This document shows positions 34,112 through 43,081 of a stretch of DNA of 64,000 nt, in pieces (the first letter of the stretch is position 1; each line of letters opens with the position of its first letter). The notes beneath the pieces are model-generated. The model did no database searches. It saw only the letters and a list, made by a program, of their open reading frames with translations, and had not been told where the DNA came from. The position numbers and the translations under genes were made by a program. Origin of the DNA: Streptomyces asiaticus (lineage in GTDB: Bacteria > Actinomycetota > Actinomycetes > Streptomycetales > Streptomycetaceae); contig NZ_JAGSHX010000006.1 in the NCBI RefSeq assembly GCF_018138715.1, forward strand, positions 806,001 through 870,000, written 5' to 3'.

Positions 34112-34555
34112 GTGCCGAGCACTCCCGAAGAAGCGTTCCGTCGACTGCTGGATCGGATGCTGGCCAAGGACACGGACGCCGTCGCCGACTTGTGGGCGGA
34201 AGACGGCACCGCCGAGTTCCCGTTCGCCACGGGAAGCTCACCGCGCCGACTGGCCGGGCGGGAAGAGGTCCGCGGCTACATGGCCGCCCTCCCGGAGCTG
34301 ATGGATGTGCGAGAGATTCCCGCGGTCACCGTGCACCACACGGAACGGCCGGAGACCATCGTGGTGGAGTTCACCGGGAACGGGCACACGGTGCGCACCG
34401 GGGAGCCCTATCAGCTGGACTACATCGCGGTGATCACCGTCCAGGACGGCCTGATCACCCACTACCGGGACTACTGGAACCCGCTGGCCGTCGCCGAGGC
34501 GGCCGGGACACTACCCGAGCTGCTCGACTCGCTGCGCTCCGGAGCCGCCGGATGA
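34112..34555 (+). CDS. SnoaL-like nuclear-transport-factor-2 fold protein
   Basis: A 147-residue protein with the NTF2 cone fold: FRRLLDRMLAKDTDAVADLW, WAEDGTAEFPFA, YIAVITVQDGLITHYRDYWN. Members are small-molecule isomerases, hydrolases or ligand binders. GTG 34112 follows GGAGGA. It overlaps the NmrA-like gene (ATGA), so both should act together, perhaps in converting a quinone or aldehyde sensed by the divergent MmyB-like regulator. The substrate is unknown. Confidence 0.85.
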   Translation: MPSTPEEAFRRLLDRMLAKDTDAVADLWAEDGTAEFPFATGSSPRRLAGREEVRGYMAALPELMDVREIPAVTVHHTERPETIVVEFTGNGHTVRTGEPYQLDYIAVITVQDGLITHYRDYWNPLAVAEAAGTLPELLDSLRSGAAG

Positions 34556-35418
34556 CGGGTGTACTGGTCACCGGCGGCACCGGGAAAACCGGGAGCGCGC
34601 TGGTCGAACTGCTGCGCGGCAACGGTGTCCCGGTCCGAGTGGCCAGCCGCAACCCGTCTGCCCATGATCCTGACGCGATCCGGTTCGACTGGGACGCCCC
34701 GGCCACCCATACGGCCGCGTTGCGCGGGATGGACCGGGTCTTCCTGGTGCCTCCGGTGGAGAGCGTGGATCCGATGCCGCCGGTCGGGCCGTTCCTGGCC
34801 GAGGCGCAACGCCTCGGCGTGCGCCGCGTGGTGCTCCTCGGCTCCGCCATCGTGCTGCCGAACGCTCCCGGCGCGCTGGAGCTGGCCGCGCGGGTGCGGG
34901 CCCGGCCGGGGTGGGTCGTGCTGCGCGCGTCCGGGTTCATGCAGAACTTCCTGAGCCCACACCCAGTGGGCGAGCGCATCCGGCGGCACGGCGAGATCCG
35001 CACCGCCGCCGGTGACGGCCGAGTGGGCTGGATCGACGCGCGGGACATCGCGGCCGCAGCCTCCGCCCTGCTGGCCGACCCCGACATCGAGCCCGGCGCC
35101 CGGCGCGACCACCTGCTCACCGGGCCGAAGGGCCTGAGCTACCAGGACGCGGCGGCGATCATCAACGCCCGCACCGGGCGGTCGGTCCGAGTGGTGACGA
35201 TCGGGGCCGACGAGCAGGCGGCCCATTACCGGGCCGCAGGCATGTCTGCCGAGTTCGCCGCCGCCCTCGCCGCTGTGGAAGACAGCATCAGGGCCGGTCG
35301 GGAAGACCAGGTCAGCACCGCGGTGCTGGACCTGACCGGCCGTCCGCCCCGCACCTTCGCCGAATTCGTCCAGGAGCACGCGGGCGAGTGGGGGCACACT
35401 GGGGCGTCCGAGTGCTGA
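34552..35418 (+). CDS. NmrA-like NAD(P)-binding oxidoreductase
   Basis: A 288-residue atypical SDR. The nucleotide loop is VLVTGGTGKTGSALVELLRG (GxxGxxG) and the ligand region includes VFLVPPVESVDPMPP and GFMQNFLSPH, like QOR2/azoreductase-like and NmrA proteins. The YxxxK catalytic pair is absent, as is usual for this group. It is translationally coupled to the SnoaL-like gene and is the last gene of the pair. Divergent MmyB-like regulators commonly control such genes. Confidence 0.87.
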   Translation: MTGVLVTGGTGKTGSALVELLRGNGVPVRVASRNPSAHDPDAIRFDWDAPATHTAALRGMDRVFLVPPVESVDPMPPVGPFLAEAQRLGVRRVVLLGSAIVLPNAPGALELAARVRARPGWVVLRASGFMQNFLSPHPVGERIRRHGEIRTAAGDGRVGWIDARDIAAAASALLADPDIEPGARRDHLLTGPKGLSYQDAAAIINARTGRSVRVVTIGADEQAAHYRAAGMSAEFAAALAAVEDSIRAGREDQVSTAVLDLTGRPPRTFAEFVQEHAGEWGHTGASEC

Positions 35419-35626
35419 GCTCGTCGCATCTCTGGAGAGGTCGAGATGGGCGTCCTATGTCGCTGTCCGCGATGCGGTTCATGATCGCCGCGGCCTTCAG
35501 CAGGGTCGCCCGCTCGCCCGCTCGCAGACTGGCCGTAACCGGACCCAGCTCGCCCCGGGAATCACCTCGCTCCCGCCCACCGTTGTCGTACACAGAAACC
35601 TTGCCCGAATCCCAAGGAGGCCGAGC
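35419..35626. other. Gap with a possible MarR-like gene remnant on the minus strand
   Basis: The minus strand from about 35560 to 35460 encodes LRAGERATLLKAAAIMNRIA, which resembles the C-terminal helix of MarR or similar regulators, but the frame runs on into the NmrA gene without further similarity. I regard it as a gene relic or chance. The 3' end holds a good ribosome site (AAGGAGG) for the following gene. Confidence 0.25.
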
Positions 35627-36034
35627 GTGTACGGCGACTCAGCAACGGTCCGCAAGATCCTCACCGAGCTGGGCGACACCTGGGCCGTCGTGGGCCTGTC
35701 GACGAACCCGGGGCGCGCGGCCTACGGCGTCGCCGGCGTCCTCCAGCGCTTCGGCAAGCGCATCGTGCCCGTGCACCCGAAGGCCGAGACGGTGCACGGC
35801 GAGCGCGGCTACGGCTCGCTCGCCGAGATCCCGTTCCCGGTCGATGTGGTCGACGTCTTCGTCAACAGCGACCTGGCGGGCCCGGTCGCCGACGAGGCCG
35901 TCACCATCGGCGCCAAGGCCGTCTGGTTCCAGCTCGGCGTCGTCGACCCGGAAGCGTACGAGCGCACCCGCGCCGCCGGGCTGGCCATGGTCATGGACCG
36001 CTGCCCGGCCATCGAGATCCCCCGGCTGGGCTGA
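35627..36034 (+). CDS. YccU-type CoA-binding domain protein
   Basis: A 135-residue single-domain Rossmann protein of the CoA_binding_2 family. Motifs are WAVVGLSTNPGRAAYGVAGV, IVPVHPKAETVHGERGYGSL, DVVDVFVNSDLAGPVADEAV and AVWFQLGVVDPEAYERTRAA. It is like the CoA-binding part of succinyl-CoA synthetase, but stands alone; the role is not known, perhaps CoA-protein modification. GTG 35627 follows AAGGAGG, a near-ideal ribosome site. Confidence 0.88.
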   Translation: MYGDSATVRKILTELGDTWAVVGLSTNPGRAAYGVAGVLQRFGKRIVPVHPKAETVHGERGYGSLAEIPFPVDVVDVFVNSDLAGPVADEAVTIGAKAVWFQLGVVDPEAYERTRAAGLAMVMDRCPAIEIPRLG

Positions 36035-36082
36035 GCCGCACCGGCGGCGATCCGCCCGGGCGGGCTCCGCCACGATCGACCG

Positions 36083-37372
36083 TCACTCGCTGGGACGCTC
36101 CGAGGACAGCGGCTTGCCCAGCATGCGGCAGACCGCCGCTTCGACGAGGGCCTTGTTCGCGGTCGCGGCCGCCTTTTCCTTGATGCCGAAGTTCGTGTTC
36201 GTCAGGACCGCGACGCTGCGGTGTCCGCCGGCGTCGGTGTAGACCTCGCTGGAGTAGCCGGGCAGGCCGCCGGTGTGGCCCCAGACGGTGCCGCAGGACG
36301 TGTGCGCCTTCATCAGGCCGAGTCCGTAACCGCCGCCTTCCTCGGGGGCGGAAACGGTGGTGCGCATCTGCTCCATCTGGGCCTCGGGCAGCAGCTCGCC
36401 GGACATCAGCGCGGTCAGGAAGCGCTGCCAGTCCTGTGCGGTGGAGACCATGGCTCCCGCCGCCCCGGCCCAGCTCGGGTCGATGCCGGTGGTGTCGATG
36501 TTGCTCCCGGGACGTGCGGGGCCGACGAACCCGACGCCTTCGGGCAGGTCCACGGTCGGGGAAAGGATGTCCTTCAGCCGCTCCGCGTCCGGCTCGTAGC
36601 CGGTCACATGCCGCTTCCCGGCGCTCCAGTCGGCGTTCGTGGCCAGGAACGAGTCCTTCATCCCCAACGGCTTGGTGATCTTCTGCTCGATCAGCTCGGC
36701 CAGGCCGCGCCCGGTGGCCTTCTCCAGGATCAGCCCGAGAGCCGCGTAGTTGGCGTTGCTGTAGGAGTACTTCTCACCGGGCTCGGCCGGCGGATCCTGC
36801 TCGGGCGTGATGGCGAGGAGGTCCTCCGGCCGCCAGGTGCGCCGCTCCCGGCCCGTCAGGGAGGGCAGGAATTCCGGTGTCAGCAGGAAGTCGCCCAGCC
36901 CGCTGGTGTGGTTGAGCAGCATCCTGACGGTGATGTCCGCGCCGCCCTTGACCAGTCCGGGCAGCCACTTCTCCACCCGGTCGTCCAGGCCGACCCTGTG
37001 CTCGGCGACCAGCTGGAGGACGAGGGTCGCGGTGACCGTCTTGGTGTTGGACCCGACCCTGAACTGGTCGTCGACGGCGAGGCGGTGGTCGTCCTTCGTC
37101 CAGGCGGCCTGCCGTGCGATCTCCACGGGCGCCCCGCTGCCGCGGTCGACCCGGACGATCACCCCCAGGGAACCCTTGTCCGCCGCCTTCTGCGCGAGGT
37201 CGGCCAGCCGCTTGTCGCCCGACGCGTCCGCCGCGCCCTGCCCGGCCGACGCCTTCGCCGCACTCGACTCCGTGTCCGAGCAGCCCATGAGCACCCCGCT
37301 CATACCGGTCACCAATGCCACGGCCAGCGCCCCGCGCAGGATCCGGTGGCGAGAGGAGGTGTGTGCGGACAT
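36083..37372 (-). CDS. Lipoprotein serine hydrolase (class C beta-lactamase / D-Ala-D-Ala carboxypeptidase fold)
   Basis: A 429-residue lipoprotein. The signal has ILRGALAVALVTGMSGVLMG followed by the lipobox Cys (LMGC). Penicillin-binding motifs are the SxxK in GSNTKTVTATL, YxN in YSYSNANYAAL, and HTG in WGHTGGLPGYSSEV. Such enzymes trim D-Ala peptides or act as esterases at the outer membrane face; true beta-lactamase activity is not implied. ATG 37372 follows AAGGGA. A two-component system is encoded upstream on the same strand. Confidence 0.88.
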   Translation of the reverse strand: MSAHTSSRHRILRGALAVALVTGMSGVLMGCSDTESSAAKASAGQGAADASGDKRLADLAQKAADKGSLGVIVRVDRGSGAPVEIARQAAWTKDDHRLAVDDQFRVGSNTKTVTATLVLQLVAEHRVGLDDRVEKWLPGLVKGGADITVRMLLNHTSGLGDFLLTPEFLPSLTGRERRTWRPEDLLAITPEQDPPAEPGEKYSYSNANYAALGLILEKATGRGLAELIEQKITKPLGMKDSFLATNADWSAGKRHVTGYEPDAERLKDILSPTVDLPEGVGFVGPARPGSNIDTTGIDPSWAGAAGAMVSTAQDWQRFLTALMSGELLPEAQMEQMRTTVSAPEEGGGYGLGLMKAHTSCGTVWGHTGGLPGYSSEVYTDAGGHRSVAVLTNTNFGIKEKAAATANKALVEAAVCRMLGKPLSSERPSE

Positions 37373-37591
37373 GACGGTTCCCTTCGGCGGATGACGGTTG
37401 CTCCGTGCGTCGGGGCTTGGGCGCTCTTCCCGCCGCCCGGCCTCACGGCGGCCCCTCCGCACAGCGACCATTCAGCCAGCGCACAACCACCCGGCACATC
37501 GCTCGATGGCGGGCCTTCAGCAGGCCGCGGGTCATTCGAGAGAGTGACATGGGCGGGCGCGGCGTCGCGCTGCCCCGTCCATGGCGCACGG

Positions 37592-38263
37592 TCAGGGCAG
37601 CGTGTTCCTGGCCAGCACCGCCGCCTGCGCCCGGCTCTGGCAGCCGGTCTTCGTGAGCATGCGGCTGACGTGCGTCTTCACCGTGTGCAGGCTCACCACG
37701 AGCCGGTCGGCGATCTCGGCGTTGCTCAGCCCGTCCCCGACCAGGCGCAGCACGTCGCGCTCCCGCTCGGTGAGGTCCCTCAGCCGGGCCAGTTCCTGGT
37801 CACTGGGCCGCTGGCGGGCCCTCAGATGCCCTTCGATGATCCGGGCAGTGACCGCGGGGCTCAGTGCGCGGTGCCCGGCCGCCGCCGCCCGTACCGCCCC
37901 GGTCAGCTCCTCGTACGAGCTGTTCTTCAGCAGGAACCCGGACGCCCCGGCCGCCAGCGCCTCGTCAACGTACTCGTCCAGGTCGAACGTCGTCAGCATG
38001 AGCGCCTGGCTCCGCCCGGGTCCGAGGAGCCCTCGGCGGCCCAGCTCGGCCAGTGCCCAGAGCCCGTTCCGGCGCGGCATGCGGATGTCGAGCAGCAGCA
38101 CGTCCGGCCTCAGCCGGGCGCACGCCTCGACGGCTTCCTCGCCGTCACCCGCGGTGCCCGCCACGGTGAGGTCGGCCTGGCTGTCCAGGATCGCGCCCAG
38201 GCCGGCGCGGATGATCGGCTCGTCGTCCACCACGAGCACGCTGATCTGCTCAGACACCGGCAT
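37592..38263 (-). CDS. NarL/LuxR-family response regulator
   Basis: A 223-residue regulator. The receiver part has VVDDEP, the phospho-acceptor in LLLDIRMPRRNG and a Lys in GFLLKNSSYEEL; the C-terminal GerE domain is LTERERDVLRLVGDGLSNAE, then IADRLVVSLHTVKTHVSRML. Its start overlaps the 3' end of the kinase gene by 14 bases; GTG 38257 is an alternative start. It is likely to act on unlinked genes or on the lipoprotein gene downstream. Confidence 0.9.
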   Translation of the reverse strand: MPVSEQISVLVVDDEPIIRAGLGAILDSQADLTVAGTAGDGEEAVEACARLRPDVLLLDIRMPRRNGLWALAELGRRGLLGPGRSQALMLTTFDLDEYVDEALAAGASGFLLKNSSYEELTGAVRAAAAGHRALSPAVTARIIEGHLRARQRPSDQELARLRDLTERERDVLRLVGDGLSNAEIADRLVVSLHTVKTHVSRMLTKTGCQSRAQAAVLARNTLP

Positions 38264-39449
38264 CCTCCAGCGGCATCGTGGCGACGACACGGAAGCCGCC
38301 GTCATCGGTCGGTCCCGCGGTGAGCTCTCCGCCCAGCGCGCCCACTCGTTCGCGCATGCTGACCAGGCCGAGCCCGATCCCCGCCCCGGCCGTGCCGCGC
38401 CGCGCCCCGCGGCTGTTCTCCACCTCGCAGCGCAGTCGGCCGGCGGTGCCGTCGACGGTGAGCCGGACCGGCGCCCCGGGCGCGTGACGGCGGGCGTTGG
38501 CCAGTGCTTCCTGCACGATGCGGTACCCCGCTGTCTGCACCGGAGCCGGCAACGACTCCAGCGCGGTCCCCGTCGTCCCCATCCGCACCTCGACCGTCCC
38601 TCCCGCGGCGCGGTGGCTGTCCAGCAGTACGCTCAGCTCACCGAGTCCGGGCACCGGTTGCAAGGGGGCCGCGTCCGCGGGATCACGGAGCATGCGCAGC
38701 AGATCGCGCAGCTCACCACCGCTCTGCCGGCCGGCCGCCGCCAGCCCGTCGACCTGGGTACGGGCCCAGCCGGGCAGTTCGCCGCCGCGGGCGCGCAGGG
38801 CCTCCGCGTGCACGACGAGCAGGGTGAGCGAGTGCGCCACCACGTCGTGCATCTCGCGGGCGATCCGCGCCCGCTCCCGCTGCGCGGCCTGCGTCGCCTC
38901 CAGGCGCCGCGCGCGACTCGCCTCGGCCGCGCGCTGCTCGGCCGCGGCGAGCAGCGCGCCCTGGATACGTGCGGCGAAACCCATCGCCCACGCCAGTGGC
39001 ATCGGAGCCAGCGCGGCGAGGACGTCCAGGCCGCCCCGGAACTCACCGGCGCCGGCCGTCATCCGATTCACCCACAGGCCGAGCAGGACCATCGCGCCGC
39101 CGCCGAGCAGCGCGGACATGGTACGCAGCCAACTCGCGCAGTGGCTGCCCAGGTTGAAGAGGAGCACGGCGAGCGGCACGAAGGCCAACGGGGTCAGCTT
39201 GGCCCCCTCGCCCGCGCTCCCCACCAGAGCCGCCACGAGCGCACCGAAGCCCGTGACGAAGGCCGTCACCGGCAGCCGCCGTCGCGGCACCAGGACCACC
39301 GCGGCCACCGCCTCGTACCCGATGAGCGACGACCACGCCGGGCCGGATGTGTCGACGTACGGCTGCGACAGCAGCGGCGGCAGAAACGTCAGGGCGACCA
39401 GGCCGGCATCAACGCCCCACCCGGGCCACTTGCCGTCAACCACGTTCAT
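38250..39449 (-). CDS. NarL-type sensor histidine kinase
   Basis: A 399-residue membrane kinase with four to five N-terminal helices (about residues 12-160; VALTFLPPLLSQ, YEAVAAVVLVPRRRL, LTPLAFVPLAVLLFNLG) and no large outside loop, so it probably senses the membrane or a small hydrophobic signal. HisKA_3 is ERARIAREMHDVVAHSLTLL with the phospho-His, and the ATPase ends in GIGLGLVSMRERVGALGG. It is the partner of the overlapping LuxR-type regulator. Confidence 0.9.
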   Translation of the reverse strand: MNVVDGKWPGWGVDAGLVALTFLPPLLSQPYVDTSGPAWSSLIGYEAVAAVVLVPRRRLPVTAFVTGFGALVAALVGSAGEGAKLTPLAFVPLAVLLFNLGSHCASWLRTMSALLGGGAMVLLGLWVNRMTAGAGEFRGGLDVLAALAPMPLAWAMGFAARIQGALLAAAEQRAAEASRARRLEATQAAQRERARIAREMHDVVAHSLTLLVVHAEALRARGGELPGWARTQVDGLAAAGRQSGGELRDLLRMLRDPADAAPLQPVPGLGELSVLLDSHRAAGGTVEVRMGTTGTALESLPAPVQTAGYRIVQEALANARRHAPGAPVRLTVDGTAGRLRCEVENSRGARRGTAGAGIGLGLVSMRERVGALGGELTAGPTDDGGFRVVATMPLEDAGV

Positions 39450-39546
39450 CCGTCCGACGCTATGCGCTCACGCACCGCTCTTCATCACTCCAAGGAGCGA
39501 CTCGGGTCGGCACCGACCGGCCACGGCCCAAAGAGGCCACCCGGCG

Positions 39547-40101
39547 TCAGGCGCCCAGGCCCTCCAGGACCACCGCGCCCGGAAGCCCCGCGAGCAGCTT
39601 GCCCGGCACGATGAGCTTGCCGCGTCGGCTGCCGCTGCCGATGAGGGCGTACGGGATGTCGGCCACGGCGGCGTCCACCAGGAGCGGCCAGTCGGCGGGG
39701 AGCCCGATCGGGGTGATGCCGCCGAATTCCATGCCGCTCTCGCCCGTGGCCGTGTCGATCGGGGCGAACGACGCCTTGCGGGCACCGAGGTGGCGGCGGA
39801 CCACGCCGTTGACGTCCGCGCGGGTGTGGGCCAGGACCAGGCACGCGGCCAGGGTGGTCTCGCCGCCCCGCTTGCCCGCGACCACCACGCAGTTGGCGGA
39901 CTGCTCCAGCAGCCAGGAGCCGTAGTTCTCGACGAGTACGGCGGTGTCGGCCTTGTCCGGGTCCGTGTCCACGAAGAGCACCCGCTCCACCGGCTCCGAG
40001 CCGCGCCAGGTGCGCAGCGCCTCGGCGACGGGAGCGGTCAGCAGGTCCAGGCACTCGACGGCGGGACGGACCTCGTCGAAGGCATCCATCGGCGTACTCA
40101 T
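39547..40101 (-). CDS. YbaK/EbsC-type aminoacyl-tRNA deacylase
   Basis: A 184-residue YbaK-domain protein, which usually hydrolyses mischarged tRNA such as Cys-tRNA(Pro) or Ala-tRNA. Motifs include CVVVAGKRGGETTLAACLVL (with the conserved Lys-Arg region), MEFGGITPIGLP (the GGxxP loop) and YALIGSGSRRGKLIV. It is a free-standing protein, not fused to a synthetase. The start ATG 40101 is 51 bases from the divergently placed XRE-cupin stop; regulation is not visible. Confidence 0.85.
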   Translation of the reverse strand: MSTPMDAFDEVRPAVECLDLLTAPVAEALRTWRGSEPVERVLFVDTDPDKADTAVLVENYGSWLLEQSANCVVVAGKRGGETTLAACLVLAHTRADVNGVVRRHLGARKASFAPIDTATGESGMEFGGITPIGLPADWPLLVDAAVADIPYALIGSGSRRGKLIVPGKLLAGLPGAVVLEGLGA

Positions 40102-40151
40102 GCCGCCAAACTAGCAGTCGGAGCAGGGCACGAGGGCCGGACCCGGCGGCC

Positions 40152-40724
40152 TCAGCGCGCGGGTGGCACCGACACCGCCATGGTCATCTCCACCGGCTCG
40201 GTCCCGTCGTTGCGGTAGGTGTGCGGGGTGTTCGCCTCGAACGCCACCGAGGTGCCGACCGGGGCGGTGTGGGACTCACCGCCGAGCACCAGGGTGAGCT
40301 CGCCGGCCGTCACATGGATCAGCTCGACCGTGCCGGACGGATGCGGATCGGAGCTGCTCTCGTCGCCGGGCATCAGCCGCCATCCCCACATCTCCAGCGG
40401 GCCGTCCGCCTCGGTGCCGACGAGCAGCGCGGTGTAGCTGCCCGCCTCGGTGGACCACATCCGCACCGCCTGGTCGGGCGGGACGAAGGTCACCCGCGGC
40501 CCCTGCTCGTAGTCGAGCAGCGTGGTGATGCTCACGCCGAGCGCGTCGGCGAGCTTGACGGTGGTGCCCACGCTCGGATTCGTACGGGCCTGCTCAATCT
40601 GGATGATCATGCCCCGGCTGACCCCGGCGCGGGCCGCCAGGGCGTCGAGGGTGAAGCCGCGCTCATTGCGCCACCGTTTGAGGTTGCGGGCGAGCGACTG
40701 CGTGAGCTGGTCGAGGTCCGTCAC
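40152..40724 (-). CDS. XRE-cupin transcriptional regulator
   Basis: A 190-residue regulator with an HTH_3 domain (residues 8-65; RWRNERGFTLDALAARAGVS and RGMIIQIEQARTNPSVGTTV) and a C-terminal cupin (HPSGTVELIHVTAGELTLVL, TSVAFEANTPHTYRN). Such proteins often repress a transporter or catabolic gene and sense its substrate. GTG 40724 is the start; upstream sequence is the shared promoter. It is divergent from a DMT exporter, and a dyad and direct repeats lie between the two. Confidence 0.88.
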   Translation of the reverse strand: MTDLDQLTQSLARNLKRWRNERGFTLDALAARAGVSRGMIIQIEQARTNPSVGTTVKLADALGVSITTLLDYEQGPRVTFVPPDQAVRMWSTEAGSYTALLVGTEADGPLEMWGWRLMPGDESSSDPHPSGTVELIHVTAGELTLVLGGESHTAPVGTSVAFEANTPHTYRNDGTEPVEMTMAVSVPPAR

Positions 40725-40750
40725 GTTCCGGTCCGTCCATCCGTCCAAAA

Positions 40751-40783
40751 TAGTGAATGGCGTAGTCGAGTGTAGTGAACTAC
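40751..40783. promoter_or_regulatory. Candidate operator between XRE-cupin regulator and DMT transporter
   Basis: TAGTGAA occurs at 40751-40757 and 40773-40779, 22 bp apart. The second lies in the dyad GTAGTGAACTAC (arms GTAGT/ACTAC). The site is between the two divergent genes, 49 bases before the transporter start. Confidence 0.4.
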
Positions 40784-40831
40784 CGTGGGCTGTACTCCCA
40801 CGTCCACCACACTGTACGGCGAGGTTCCACG

Positions 40832-41698
40832 ATGTCCGCACTCTTCGCTCTTGCCACCAGCCTGCTCTGGGGGCTGGCCGACTTCGGCGGAGGGTTGCTC
40901 ACCCGGCGCACACCCGCGCTCACCGTGGTCGTCGTCTCCCAGATCATCGCGGTCACCGTCCTCGGCGCCATCGTGGTCGCCACCGGCGGATGGTCCGAGG
41001 CGGGCCCGCAGCTGTGGTTCGCCGCGGCGGCCGGTGTGGTCGGCCCGGCCGCGATGCTGTGCTTCTACCGGGCCCTCGCGCTCGGCCCGATGGGCGTCGT
41101 CTCCCCGCTCGGCGCGCTCGGCGGGGTCATCGTGCCGCTCGGTGTCGCGCTGGTGCTCGGCGAGCGGCCCGGGCTGCTCCAGGTCTCGGGGGTCGTGGTG
41201 GCGGTCGCGGGTGTGGTCCTGGCGAGCGGTCCGCAGACCGGTGGGGCGCCCGTCCAGCGGCAGACGCTGCTGCTCACCCTGGTGGCCGCGCTGGGCTTCG
41301 GCTCGGTGATGGCGCTGATCGCCGAGGCGTCGCACACGCTGACCGGGCTGTTCCTCGCGCTGTTCGTGCAGCGGGTGTGCAATGTGGCGGTCGGCGGCGG
41401 CGCGCTGCTGATCTCCGTCCGGCGCGGCAACCCCGGGCTGCCCGAGGGCGGGATGGGCGTGATGTGGGCTTCGCTGCCCGCACTCGCCTTCGTGGGCCTC
41501 GCCGACGTGGCGGCGAACGGCACGTACAACCTCGCCGCACACCACGGCCCGGTCACCGTCGCCGCGGTGCTCGCCTCCCTCTACCCCGTGGTGACCGCCC
41601 TCGCGGCCCGCGGACTGCTCGGCGAGCGGCTGCGAGTGGTCCAGGCCACGGGCGCCGGGCTCGCCCTGGTGGGCACGCTGCTGCTGGCCACGGGCTGA
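40832..41698 (+). CDS. EamA/DMT family transporter
   Basis: A 288-residue membrane protein with ten predicted helices in two EamA repeats (LLWGLADFGGGLLTRRTP; LADVAANGTYNLAAHHGPVT near the second). The family exports amino acids, nucleosides or metabolites. ATG 40832 is chosen over an in-frame start at 40775 in the promoter region. Its divergent XRE-cupin neighbour probably represses it and responds to the exported compound. Confidence 0.87.
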   Translation: MSALFALATSLLWGLADFGGGLLTRRTPALTVVVVSQIIAVTVLGAIVVATGGWSEAGPQLWFAAAAGVVGPAAMLCFYRALALGPMGVVSPLGALGGVIVPLGVALVLGERPGLLQVSGVVVAVAGVVLASGPQTGGAPVQRQTLLLTLVAALGFGSVMALIAEASHTLTGLFLALFVQRVCNVAVGGGALLISVRRGNPGLPEGGMGVMWASLPALAFVGLADVAANGTYNLAAHHGPVTVAAVLASLYPVVTALAARGLLGERLRVVQATGAGLALVGTLLLATG

Positions 41699-41722
41699 GC
41701 CGACCGCGGCCCGGCCCCCGCC

Positions 41723-41792
41723 CGGCCATGCGTAAGCGGCCATGCGTAAGCGGCCATGCGTAAGCGGCCCCGCCCAAGCGGCCATGCATAAG
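41723..41792. repeat. Five tandem 14-bp units
   Basis: CGGCCATGCGTAAG begins at 41723, 41737 and 41751; a diverged CGGCCCCGCCCAAG is at 41765 and CGGCCATGCATAAG at 41779. The array starts 25 bases after the DMT transporter stop and ends 28 bases before the FUSC start. Confidence 0.9.
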
Positions 41793-41820
41793 CCGACGTG
41801 CTCCAGGAACCCACTACGTC

Positions 41821-43008
41821 ATGGGGCACGTAAACGAGAAGCTGTACGTGTTGGGGGCCGAGGCCCGGGGGATCGTGAACGCCGCGGCGCGGGCGTGGCA
41901 GGGGCCGGGGCGGGAGCGGGACCTGCTCGTGCAGTCGCTGAAGGCGGCCGGGGCGGCCACGCTCGCCTGGGCGGTCTCGGGGTGGTGGCTCAAGGACCCG
42001 GTGGCGCTGATGGCGCCGTGGGTGGCGGTGGTCCTGGTCCAGGCCACCGTCTACCGCTCGCTGTTCAAGGGGTTGCAGCAGCTGGTGGCCATCGCCGTGG
42101 GCACGCTGCTGGCCGCGGGGGCCGAGGCCCTGACGGGGAACACCCTGATCTCGGTGGCCATGGTCCTGCCCGTCGTGATGCTGCTCAGCAACTGGCCCCG
42201 CCTCGGTGACCAGGGCATCTACGGTCCCACCACCGCGCTGTTCACCCTCACCTCCGGCCCCGTGTCCAGCCTCACGGTCTCCCACCGGCTGCTCCAGGCC
42301 CTGCTGGGTGCCGCGATAGGCATCGCGGTCAACGCGCTGATCGTCCCGCCGGTCCATCTGCGGAACGTGCGGGAGAACCTCAGCAGCCTCGCGCGCGGTG
42401 CTGAGGCCGCCCTCGCGGGCATGGCCGAGGGGCTGGCCCATGACGACTGGTCAGAGGAGACGGCCACCGACTGGCGGCGGCTGTCCGATCGCCTCCAGCA
42501 GCGGCAGGCGAGCCTGCGATCCGCTCGGCTGTGGAGCCATGAAAGCCTCAGGCTGAATCCCCGGCTGCCGTGGAAGTCGCGCAAGAAGCTGCCGCCGCTT
42601 CCCGACGAGAGCGAGGACCAGCGGTGGGGGGCGATCGCCGCCCAGATCGGCGGGATCGCCAACACCATGATCGACATCGTCGACGAGAACCGCACCACTC
42701 CCTCCCCCGATCAGCAGGCGCTCGGCGACTACGGCCGGCTCCTGTGCGATCTGGCGACCGCGTGCGCGGCCCGGGCGGATCTGATCTGTCTGCCGTCCGC
42801 CCCCGACGACGAGGACGCGCACGCCCGGCTGGAGGAGGCGCTCGGCTCCGTGGAACGACGCCACGACGCCCTGCACAAGGTGCTCTGCGATCAGCGCAGC
42901 GTCTCCACCGCCACCACCGCCGTCCTGGGCACCCTGCTGGTGCAGGCCCAGAACATCTGGCATCACATCGCCCCGGACACCTGGCCCCGCGCCGCTGACG
43001 GGGCATAG
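41821..43008 (+). CDS. FUSC/aromatic-acid exporter family membrane protein
   Basis: A 395-residue protein. The N-terminal 170 residues hold about five to six membrane helices (AATLAWAVSGWWLKDPVALM, VAIAVGTLLAAGAEALTG, LLQALLGAAIGIAVNALIVP) of the FUSC/ArAE type, which export fusaric or aromatic acids. The C-terminal half is a helical cytoplasmic domain with WRRLSDRLQQRQASLRSARL. No linked regulator is seen. ATG 41821 has no strong ribosome site. Confidence 0.82.
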   Translation: MGHVNEKLYVLGAEARGIVNAAARAWQGPGRERDLLVQSLKAAGAATLAWAVSGWWLKDPVALMAPWVAVVLVQATVYRSLFKGLQQLVAIAVGTLLAAGAEALTGNTLISVAMVLPVVMLLSNWPRLGDQGIYGPTTALFTLTSGPVSSLTVSHRLLQALLGAAIGIAVNALIVPPVHLRNVRENLSSLARGAEAALAGMAEGLAHDDWSEETATDWRRLSDRLQQRQASLRSARLWSHESLRLNPRLPWKSRKKLPPLPDESEDQRWGAIAAQIGGIANTMIDIVDENRTTPSPDQQALGDYGRLLCDLATACAARADLICLPSAPDDEDAHARLEEALGSVERRHDALHKVLCDQRSVSTATTAVLGTLLVQAQNIWHHIAPDTWPRAADGA

Positions 43009-43081
43009 CCCCCGGTCGTCGGGGTACACCGGTGCAGTCCCCCGCGGTGGTGTCGGGGCGGAGTTGTGAGGAGTGGTGCCC

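Noticed and set aside
32539..34551. N-terminal extension of the NmrA-like gene through the MmyB and SnoaL region
   Set aside because: The open frame is antisense or out of frame to real genes; the ATG at 34552 with ATGA overlap and the nucleotide-binding loop directly after it define the start.
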